NCBI GenBank assembly: GCA_963656825.1
Contig: CAVKJG010000070.1
Location: 1-5,115 of the forward strand
Length of the DNA: 5,115 nucleotides
DNA from: CAG-841 sp963656825
GTDB lineage: Bacteria > Bacillota > Clostridia > Oscillospirales > CAG-272
Reading direction: 5' to 3'
Shown here: piece after piece, positions 1-4,363 of the stretch
Layout: the number at the start of each line of letters is the position of its first letter
Numbering within the stretch: the first letter of the stretch is position 1
Notes under the pieces: model-generated
Database searches by the model: none
What the model saw: the letters and a program-made list of their open reading frames with translations, nothing else
Told to the model about the DNA's origin: nothing
Position numbers and translations under genes: made by a program

Positions 1-29
1 GTATATTTTGCCGATTGTGCAGCTTTCAT
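1..29 (-). CDS. 5' end of an unidentified gene leaving the window on the left
   Basis: An ATG at 29-27 opens a frame reading MKAAQSAKY before the window ends. It is preceded by a perfect AAGGAGG ribosome binding site (43-37) with a 7-nt spacer, which is why I accept such a short fragment as a real gene start. It points the same way as the signal peptidase operon and lies 129 nt downstream of it. It could be the next operon member or a separately controlled gene. Nine residues are too few to assign a product. Confidence 0.6.
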
Positions 30-36
30 AAATTTT

Positions 37-43
37 CCTCCTT
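37..43 (-). promoter_or_regulatory. Ribosome binding site of the gene starting at 29
   Basis: The plus strand reads CCTCCTT, that is AAGGAGG on the coding strand. It is a perfect anti-16S match 7 nt from the ATG, and it is the main evidence for the partial gene at the left edge. Confidence 0.7.
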
Positions 44-47
44 GCTC

Positions 48-145
48 TCGGCTTTGCCGAATGCTTCATCATTCGGGCAATCAAAAGGCACAAGCATTTT
101 TTCTCTGTTTATGCCCTTTGATTGCCCCTCCGCCCGAAGGCGGAG
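48..145 (-). repeat. Structured intergenic spacer with several inverted repeats
   Basis: In minus-strand order there are four structures. First is a 7-bp stem CTCCGCC/GGCGGAG closed by a TTCG tetraloop (145-128), an exceptionally stable RNA hairpin type. Second is a 16-bp stem with one mismatch pairing 127-112 with 90-75 (GGGCAATCAAAGGGCA). Third is a 7-bp pairing 98-92 with 66-60 (AATGCTT). Fourth is a 5-bp stem TCGGC/GCCGA around 48-60, just before the ribosome binding site. The second and third pairings cross each other, so they are mutually exclusive or form a pseudoknot. No clear U-run follows any minus-strand stem, so a simple intrinsic terminator is not convincing. It may be an attenuator-like leader of the gene at 29, an RNA-stabilising 3' end for the operon, or a dispersed genomic repeat. 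Confidence 0.5.
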
Positions 146-158
146 AGGACTTGAAAAA

Positions 159-1091
159 TCAGTTGTTTTCCGTTTCCGATATTTTCTTTTCAATGGTTTT
201 TTTCACTTCGTCAAGCTTGCTTAAGGTCAGTTCAAGCTCGGCTATCTGCTTTTCTGCGGTTGCTTTCCCGTCTTCGTCCGTTTCTGCGGACTTAGCGGCA
301 AGAGCGTTGCGCGCCGCGACAAGATTTTCCATCTCGGCTTCAACTTCGGCAAGGTCTTTTTTCATTTTCAGCACCTCGTCGCTTTCGGGCGCAGGCTCTG
401 CCACAGGCGCAGTGGTCTGTTCACCGCCGTTCATCTGCGCTTTCATCGCCATAAGCTCCTGCATCATCCTCTGCATTTCTTCTTTTTCGGAGGCGAGCTT
501 TGCTTTTTCTTCTTCAAGCGCGGCGTTCTGTTCAGCCTTGTATTTTCTGAAAAGCCGCACGCTGTTGACGCCCTGCGAAAGAATCAGCAGTACAAACGGA
601 ATGAGAATACACACGATATATCCGGGCGTGGTCTGAAGAAATTCAAAGAAATATCCGAGCTTTGGAAGCTTTCCGCAATATTTCCCCAGCACATACGGAT
701 ATGTAACAACCTTGGGGTCGTCCTCGTTTGTCGTTGTACCGTAGGTAACAAAGCCGGGGCTTCCGCTCTCGTCAGTCGTGAGCCGGCGTATCTTATGCGT
801 TATAACCTCGCCGAAATTGTCCGTATTTGTTGAAGTGTAGGAAATGATATCCCCCTCTTTGAGCGTGGCGGGATCGACTTCCTTAACGAATATAAGGTCG
901 CCTGCCGCAAAATCCGTCGCCTTCATGGAGTCCGACAGGATTTTATACATTTTGAATCCGAAAAGACTGCGGTTGTTGCGGTCAAGCGTGGTTGCCGAAA
1001 TGATTGTGAAAATCATCATCAGCACCGCTATGACGACCACAATCCAAGTGATGATATTTTTTATCAGATCAAGTGCTTTACTTTTATTCAT
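159..1091 (-). CDS. SipW-type signal peptidase I with long C-terminal coiled coil
   Basis: This is a 310-residue membrane serine peptidase expected to cleave signal peptides of exported proteins at the outer face of the membrane. An N-terminal membrane segment spans about residues 14-33. The catalytic box KILSDSM puts the nucleophile at Ser55, followed by the GDLIFV strand (64-69). The ITHKIRR box puts a His at 99, as in the SipW/ER-type (S26B) branch that uses His instead of Lys. The region TTTNEDDP (119-126) matches the next conserved box. A second membrane segment covers about 157-173. Residues 183-308 are unusual: a charged, Ala/Glu/Lys-rich tail, predicted coiled coil in two blocks (about 185-220 and 238-305) split by a Pro/Ala linker. 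This tail should face the cytoplasm and is absent from ordinary SipW, which is under 200 residues. The ATG lies 8 nt after the stop of the upstream gene, and the GAGG ribosome binding site overlaps that stop. The upstream TasA-like proteins are the obvious substrates. Confidence 0.85.
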   Translation of the reverse strand: MNKSKALDLIKNIITWIVVVIAVLMMIFTIISATTLDRNNRSLFGFKMYKILSDSMKATDFAAGDLIFVKEVDPATLKEGDIISYTSTNTDNFGEVITHKIRRLTTDESGSPGFVTYGTTTNEDDPKVVTYPYVLGKYCGKLPKLGYFFEFLQTTPGYIVCILIPFVLLILSQGVNSVRLFRKYKAEQNAALEEEKAKLASEKEEMQRMMQELMAMKAQMNGGEQTTAPVAEPAPESDEVLKMKKDLAEVEAEMENLVAARNALAAKSAETDEDGKATAEKQIAELELTLSKLDEVKKTIEKKISETENN

Positions 1092-1099
1092 TGCCCACC

Positions 1100-1657
1100 T
1101 CAGTTAAATTTTTTGTCCGGATTGTTCTTCGTCTGAACCGCTTTCGCATTGAGGTCAAAGCTCAAAAGAAGTCCCTGCTTATCGTTTCCCGCGTCCTCGT
1201 CAAACCGGAAAACGATGGTCAGCGTTTTCTTTTCGCCGACGTCGAGCGCCTTATCTGCCGCCGCGGTGTTTTTCTCGGTCAGCTCGGACATTTTTCCCTG
1301 CATCAGCACATTGTCGCCGTCGCGGATTTCAATACTGATATCATCCGCAATCGAGCCGCTGATATTGGTAAAATAAAATTTATACCAGACCGCGCACGTG
1401 CTGAGATTTTCAACCGTGAATTGTTTTTCCACCTGAGAGCCGGGCGCGAAAAGGCACTCAGAATCGGTGATAACGGGCTTGCCGTCATTTAAATTGAGCC
1501 GCACATTGCCTGTTGTGAAAAACAGTGAACCCTCCGCCGACAGCGATGTGTAAACAAGCACAAAGGTCGTAACGCTCAGTGCCGCCGTAAGAAGTATGAT
1601 CGCAACAATGCTTGCGGTCAGCCGTCTTACGAGGTTTTTTGCTTTTTGCTCCGTCAC
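1100..1657 (-). CDS. TasA/camelysin-like SipW-dependent secreted protein
   Basis: A 185-residue protein with a basic N-terminus and one hydrophobic segment (about 15-37), then a beta-rich extracellular domain. Features typical of the TasA/CalY (camelysin) group are visible: an FFTTGNVRLNL strand after the signal (46-56), APGSQVEKQFTV (71-82), IADDISIEI (103-111), an MQGKMSEL strand (119-126), the hallmark AGNDKQG (156-162), and an ending of the form NAKAVQTKNN (170-179). In such families the signal is removed by a SipW-type peptidase, and the mature protein forms surface fibres or matrix. The gene starts with GTG, whose last two bases form part of the previous gene's TGA stop (GTGA overlap), so translation is probably coupled. 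The flanking SipW-type peptidase supports the call. Fibre formation is inferred. It could instead be an anchored accessory subunit, since the hydrophobic segment may be retained. Confidence 0.75.
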   Translation of the reverse strand: MTEQKAKNLVRRLTASIVAIILLTAALSVTTFVLVYTSLSAEGSLFFTTGNVRLNLNDGKPVITDSECLFAPGSQVEKQFTVENLSTCAVWYKFYFTNISGSIADDISIEIRDGDNVLMQGKMSELTEKNTAAADKALDVGEKKTLTIVFRFDEDAGNDKQGLLLSFDLNAKAVQTKNNPDKKFN

Positions 1658-2199
1658 TGCCCGTCACCCTCTTTCTCAAGCGACCAGCGGAAACGCAGTG
1701 CCAGCTCCGAATTCTGATATTCGTTGCCTGCCGAGGTGTCCAGCGTCAGTGTAATCTTATATGTTACGGTTTTTCTGTTGTCGCCGCCGACTTCAATCAT
1801 ATCGGAAAAATCGCGTTCTGCAATCTCGCCGAGCCTGCCGGTGCATATTATTTCGCCGCTTCCGGTATCCTCCACGGTGATTGTCAGCACATCGGCAATG
1901 CCGGTGCTGTCCGTGTCGACAATTGTGCGGAACAGAACAGAGGTCTGATCCTCCAGATAATATGAAATCTCATAGCTGTTTGTAACGCTGTCGCCGGGCA
2001 GGATATTCTTCGTGTCCGGAACCCAGCTTTTTTCCGCCATACCTATGCTGTTGTTTTTTATTGTCGCTTCGCCTGAGGAAAAAATCGCTTTCCGCACGAA
2101 CTGTATTGCAAGCAAAGCAATAGATATTGCCAGAAGAACCGACAGCACTATGATAACAATTTTATATTTGCTTGGCGTTTTCGTTGTGTCTGTTTTCAT
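1654..2199 (-). CDS. TasA/camelysin-like secreted or membrane-anchored protein (paralogue)
   Basis: A 181-residue protein: a short basic lead (KYK at 11-13), a hydrophobic segment at about 13-34, then a beta-rich domain. It shares an ordered set of motifs with the next gene: LPGDSVTNSYEI (67-78), GIADVLTITVED (100-111), ICTGRLGEI (118-126), SAGNEYQN (156-163) and a final LRFRWSL strand (168-174). The AGNEYQ motif is characteristic of TasA/camelysin-type SipW substrates. After the hydrophobic stretch comes VRKAIFSSG; I see no convincing peptidase cleavage box, so it might remain a membrane anchor. The ATG is preceded by AAAGGAGAAG and lies within the 3' end of the upstream signal-peptidase-like gene (38-nt overlap in another frame), so translation is likely coupled. 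Together with its paralogue it probably forms a two-component surface structure; that is inference. Confidence 0.7.
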   Translation of the reverse strand: MKTDTTKTPSKYKIVIIVLSVLLAISIALLAIQFVRKAIFSSGEATIKNNSIGMAEKSWVPDTKNILPGDSVTNSYEISYYLEDQTSVLFRTIVDTDSTGIADVLTITVEDTGSGEIICTGRLGEIAERDFSDMIEVGGDNRKTVTYKITLTLDTSAGNEYQNSELALRFRWSLEKEGDGQ

Positions 2200-2932
2200 C
2201 GGGAGCTTCTCCTTTCCGCGCCTTGCGCTCGTTTATCCTGCGTTTCATGCGTGACCATCCGCGCAGAATCAGAAATCCGCCCAAGGCAAAGCCTTCATCG
2301 TCATCACTGCCGTCATCGTCGGTTCCAGTGTTGCCGTTATCGGCTTCGGCATTCACCGCAGCTTCGTCAGTGTCAATGCTTTCGGTATTCTCGCCCGTTC
2401 CGGTTTTTTTCTGTTTCTTTTTTCCCGCCAGAAGCGATATCGCAACGTCCAGTAAAATGAACAAAGCAATGAAAATGATGCACCCGGGCGCAGTCTGTAT
2501 CCAGAGAATAGGATAGCCGAGCAGTGGGATGCGGAAACCGTTCCATATTCCGCGCACGTTTTCCTTTGCAACCTTTACGGCAATGCTGTCCGCATCGCCC
2601 CTGACGATAATTTCATCGCCGTCCTCGGCAATCACCCTGCCGAGTGCAAAGCCTCTGTCTGTTTTATATGAAACGACGTCGCCTTCCTCGATTCCGTCCT
2701 TTGCGGAGCGCAAAAGCAGAAAATCTCCGCGCTTGATTGTCGGCGACATGGATGTATTGTTCTCCGCCGAGGGGCGCAGAACCCCCGGCATCCGATCAAT
2801 CGGAAGAATCGATTGCAAAATCAGAATTGCGCAACTCAAGACAAGCAAAGCCAACGCAACCAGCCAAATGATGCGACTTATCTTTCCCAGCTTCCGATGC
2901 CATGCTATGCGATCACATGTATTGTCAGACAT
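2162..2932 (-). CDS. Signal peptidase I-like membrane protein, catalytic base apparently missing
   Basis: A 256-residue S26-family protein heading the operon. The start chosen is the ATG at 2932-2930 because a perfect AAGGAGG (2946-2940) sits 7 nt before it; the frame stays open further upstream without such a signal. A membrane segment spans about 20-43. The nucleophile box TSMSPTI puts Ser at 61, followed by KRGDFLLLRS (67-76) and EEGDVVSY (82-89). A second hydrophobic segment covers about 151-169. Then comes a cytoplasmic tail with an acidic, low-complexity stretch rich in Asp, Asn, Thr and Glu (about 180-214) and a basic end. In the box that should carry the general base (KRV in bacterial enzymes, THR in SipW types) this protein reads ALGRVIAEDGD (96-106): Gly stands where Lys or His is expected. 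It may be inactive, a chaperone-like partner of the second peptidase, or use another base. The operon placement supports a role with the TasA-like proteins. Confidence 0.75.
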   Translation of the reverse strand: MSDNTCDRIAWHRKLGKISRIIWLVALALLVLSCAILILQSILPIDRMPGVLRPSAENNTSMSPTIKRGDFLLLRSAKDGIEEGDVVSYKTDRGFALGRVIAEDGDEIIVRGDADSIAVKVAKENVRGIWNGFRIPLLGYPILWIQTAPGCIIFIALFILLDVAISLLAGKKKQKKTGTGENTESIDTDEAAVNAEADNGNTGTDDDGSDDDEGFALGGFLILRGWSRMKRRINERKARKGEAPDENRHNENAKQI

Positions 2933-2939
2933 ATGTATT

Positions 2940-2946
2940 CCTCCTT
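2940..2946 (-). promoter_or_regulatory. Ribosome binding site deciding the start at 2932
   Basis: AAGGAGG on the minus strand, 7 nt before the ATG. It selects this start over the in-frame ATG 66 nt upstream (2998), which would add 22 hydrophilic residues ahead of the membrane segment. Confidence 0.75.
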
Positions 2947-3063
2947 CTTGTGAAAAAACGTTCCTGCGGGAAGTACGCTCCTTTTCGCAAACTCCCATGA
3001 TGCATTACCGTTGCTTTAACTTGAAATTTGATTAATTTCGGTTTCTGCTCTACCGGGAACTCC
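2947..3063 (-). other. Spacer between the TetR gene and the surface-protein operon
   Basis: The operon promoter, if separate from the regulator's, should lie here. I see AT-rich DNA with a small perfect dyad GAAATT-N5-AATTTC (3023-3039) and a weak stem TTCC-N4-GGAA (2961-2972) followed on the minus strand by a run of six T (2954-2959). No convincing -35/-10 pair is visible, and neither dyad resembles the one in front of the TetR gene. Read-through from the TetR gene is therefore possible. Confidence 0.35.
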
Positions 3064-3633
3064 TTATATCATCGGCAATGTCATAGCGTCCTCATAAATC
3101 CGGCGGATGTTGTTTCCGGTTACCGCTTCATCTTCCCATATGACATATTCACGTATCGTCGCAACAAACATCGTCACATAGGGAAACAACGAGTCCGCAG
3201 AACGATGTATTTTCTTTGCGATCAGCTTGGAGATCTCGCGGTAATAGCTGTTCATACCTTTTGCCCTTTCCCGTAGTGCGTCACCATACGCCGGGCTGCT
3301 CGCCACCTGATAGATCAGCCGGATGTCTTTGATATACCCGTCTGCCGCCTCAAAGAAACGGTCAAGCAACTGCTCAAGCGAATCCAGATTCCGCACGGCA
3401 ATATGAAACAGACTGACCGTGATATCCCGAAGCCCCTGATAGGTGGCTTCCAATATTACTTCATCTTTACCGGAGAAGCGCCAATAAAAACTGCTCATTC
3501 CAAGCCCCGTTGCCTGATAAAAGCTACGGGTAGTCGCTTTTTCCAGCCCCATCTCCACAAGGCAGCGAAAGCAGTCGGAAAGCAGTTCGGATTCACTCTT
3601 TTCTACCGCTGTTTTTTTCTTGCCCTGTGTCAC
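3064..3633 (-). CDS. TetR/AcrR-family transcriptional regulator
   Basis: A 189-residue one-domain-plus-ligand-domain regulator, the usual TetR length. The DNA-binding part is at the N-terminus: helix 1 about 13-29 (ELLSDCFRCLVEMG), helix 2 about 34-42 (TTRSFYQAT) and the recognition helix about 44-52 (LGMSSFYWR), followed by FSGKDEVI, equivalent to the conserved F.sKeeL stretch. The C-terminal helical domain binds an unknown ligand or mediates dimerisation. I place the start at the GTG at 3633-3631 because AGGGAGGT (3650-3643) lies 9 nt upstream. The alternative ATG at 3672 adds 13 residues, lacks a ribosome binding site and would run through a 16-bp palindrome that looks like an operator. 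The gene lies 131 nt upstream of the signal peptidase/TasA-like operon in the same orientation, so it may control that operon as well as itself. Confidence 0.8.
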   Translation of the reverse strand: MTQGKKKTAVEKSESELLSDCFRCLVEMGLEKATTRSFYQATGLGMSSFYWRFSGKDEVILEATYQGLRDITVSLFHIAVRNLDSLEQLLDRFFEAADGYIKDIRLIYQVASSPAYGDALRERAKGMNSYYREISKLIAKKIHRSADSLFPYVTMFVATIREYVIWEDEAVTGNNIRRIYEDAMTLPMI

Positions 3634-3655
3634 TATATCCGGACCTCCCTTGCCA

Positions 3656-3671
3656 TGTATCGGATGATACA
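3656..3671. promoter_or_regulatory. Perfect 16-bp dyad, candidate TetR operator
   Basis: TGTATC-GGAT-GATACA: two perfect 6-bp arms around a 4-bp centre. It ends 6 bp upstream of the AGGGAGGT ribosome binding site of the TetR gene. TetR-type repressors commonly bind dyads of about 15-20 bp in their own promoter regions, so autoregulation is the simplest reading. No second copy was found in the spacer before the signal peptidase operon. Confidence 0.5.
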
Positions 3672-3695
3672 ATCACGATAAAAAACGGACTGATT

Positions 3696-3720
3696 TTCGC
3701 AGAATAACTAATTCTGCGAA
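3696..3720. terminator. 25-nt palindrome, possible terminator after the SLOG remnant
   Basis: TTCGCAGAAT and ATTCTGCGAA form perfect 10-bp arms around a 5-nt loop, starting 3 nt past the end of the SLOG reading frame. On the plus strand a run of five T follows directly, so it is a good terminator in that direction. On the minus strand the stem is followed by AAAATCAGTCCG before six T appear, a poor fit. Minus-strand transcription may therefore read through into the TetR gene. It could alternatively be a second regulator-binding dyad. Confidence 0.5.
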
Positions 3721-3723
3721 TTT

Positions 3724-4217
3724 TTATATTTGTATGAACGATTTATCGAGTTGCTTAGCAAAGCGCAAAGCTGTCCACGCTCCACCGTATTCGTGTAATA
3801 CATGAGCAATCCAAAGATCACAGTTTTCAATCATCCAACGATTTCTTTCCGTAATTGCCGCTTTTGTATGAACACGGTAAAGCGTGGGTGGGATTATAAC
3901 ACTGTCAAATTGCTTTTCAAGTAAATCCATATTTGCTTTTGGATACGGCAAAACAAGGTTGATTGTTATGTTTTCTTTGCCCCGTCTGTCTATCAGACGA
4001 CGAATGACGGAGGTTGCTATTCGATCAAAATCCCCATAAAAGTCCATATACCGGTGCTGATGCGATAGTCCATCAAACCCCTTTCCAAGTTCTCTTCGAC
4101 TTCACGAAAGTGGTCTATATATCTGTGACCGAACAGCGTAACTCGATATGGTTCAAACAGTATCGCCTCAGCCCTCCATTTGTTTGTACAAAGGTACACC
4201 TTTTTACAAGCTGCCAA
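3724..4217 (-). pseudogene. SLOG-type (YpsA/LOG-like Rossmann) protein, frameshifted
   Basis: Two overlapping minus-strand frames together make one protein of the clostridial SLOG type. The first (TTG at 4217 to stop at 4017) carries RVTLFGHRYIDHFREVEE. The second (readable from about 4070, ATG at 4047, stop at 3724) carries MDFYGDFDRIATSVIRR, LVLPYP, VHTKAAITERNRWM, then CDLWIAHV and YGGAWTALRFAK. From memory, intact relatives read roughly V-E-F-x-V-G-R-x-G-E-F-D at the joint, so the glycine-rich VGR stretch is missing as well as the frame being lost. The small deletion lies around 4045-4075. There is also no good start: the family normally begins a few residues before VTLFGHR, but here that spot has only CTG (4160-4158) behind GAGG, and the frame runs on into the recombination site and the invertible segment. 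SLOG proteins bind nucleotides or nucleotide-derived ligands; this copy is probably dead unless a sequencing error explains the shift. Confidence 0.65.
4184..4209. repeat. Left recombination site candidate (26-bp dyad, core AC)
   Basis: The outer half-site TTGTACAAAGGT, a 2-bp core AC (4196-4197) and the inner half-site ACCTTTTTACAA form an imperfect dyad of 12+2+12 bp. This is the architecture of crossover sites used by small serine invertases of the Hin/Gin class. The inner half and core match the right site perfectly over 18 bp (4191-4208 against 4331-4348) in inverted orientation. Confidence 0.65.
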
Positions 4218-4343
4218 AAATTGTGCTGAGATAGGGTTGACAATCTTCGGATTTTATGATATTATGCATAAAAGTACAATAGAAGTGAAATTTCAACCAA
4301 TTGATATGTTTTATAAACATAAAAAATCACTGTAAAAAGGTGT
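4196..4343. mobile_element. Candidate invertible DNA segment carrying a promoter (inverton)
   Basis: The stretch between the two cores is about 146 bp, AT-rich and without a gene. It is framed by 26-bp dyads in inverted orientation: reading both with the core as GT gives yTGTAaaAAGGT on every half-site. It contains one near-consensus promoter, and a serine recombinase gene ends inside the outer half of the right site. A recombinase acting on two inverted sites inverts the DNA between them, so the promoter direction would be switchable. Other contents are a perfect ATGTTT-TAT-AAACAT dyad (4306-4320) and GAAATTTC (4287-4294). Inversion itself is not visible in one sequence and is inferred from the layout. 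Confidence 0.6.
4237..4265 (+). promoter_or_regulatory. Near-consensus sigma-A promoter inside the invertible segment
   Basis: The -35 box TTGACA (4237-4242) is a perfect consensus. A 17-bp spacer ending in TG-A (extended -10) is followed by TATTAT (4260-4265), five of six consensus bases. The expected start is around 4271-4273. In the present orientation it drives rightward transcription antisense to the 3' end of the recombinase and meets the hairpin at 4322-4363 after about 50 nt. No plus-strand gene lies downstream to be served, which fits an OFF orientation. Confidence 0.75.
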
Positions 4344-4363
4344 ACCTTATTACAGTGATTTTT
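4322..4363. terminator. Strong hairpin terminator spanning the right recombination site
   Basis: Perfect 14-bp arms AAAAATCACTGTAA (4322-4335) and TTACAGTGATTTTT (4350-4363) enclose a loop that itself pairs (AAGGT/ACCTT). The plus strand continues GTTTTTT, a classic U-tract, so it should stop RNA from the promoter at 4237-4265. On the minus strand the left arm ends in a T-run, so it can also end the recombinase transcript. The recombinase stop codon TAA is the first triplet of the right arm. Because the left arm lies inside the invertible segment and the right arm outside it, the hairpin exists only in this orientation. Confidence 0.7.
4330..4355. repeat. Right recombination site candidate (26-bp dyad, core GT)
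   Basis: The inner half-site CTGTAAAAAGGT, core GT (4342-4343) and outer half-site ACCTTATTACAG give the same 12+2+12 layout as the left site. The outer half includes the last codon and stop codon of the recombinase, so recombination at the core leaves the recombinase reading frame intact. Inverted orientation relative to the left site predicts inversion rather than deletion. Confidence 0.65.

Noticed and set aside
61..636. Plus-strand open frame of 191 codons
   Set aside because: Antisense to the signal peptidase, low-complexity Ser/Phe-rich product, no ribosome binding site; a shadow of the coiled-coil coding strand.
2529..3035. Plus-strand open frame of 168 codons
   Set aside because: Antisense to the first operon gene, no recognisable domain and no start signals.
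4017..4075. Programmed ribosomal frameshift joining the two SLOG frames
   Set aside because: No slippery heptamer or downstream pseudoknot was seen, and the conserved loop also seems deleted, which points to decay.
4243..4296. Minus-strand promoter-like pairs such as TTGAAA-N17-TTTTAT and TTGTAC-N17-TAAAAT inside the segment
   Set aside because: They fit the consensus less well and are expected by chance in AT-rich DNA. They remain a possible source of leftward transcription in the present orientation.
4306..4335. Plus-strand micro-ORF of 9 codons (MFYKHKKSL) downstream of the invertible promoter
   Set aside because: It has no ribosome binding site, and its end is explained by the left arm of the terminator, which mirrors the last codons of the recombinase.
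4184..4355. A MITE or insertion sequence with 18-bp terminal repeats
   Set aside because: The repeats are themselves dyads with a 2-bp core, no target duplication flanks them, and a serine recombinase lies alongside, which fits recombination sites better.
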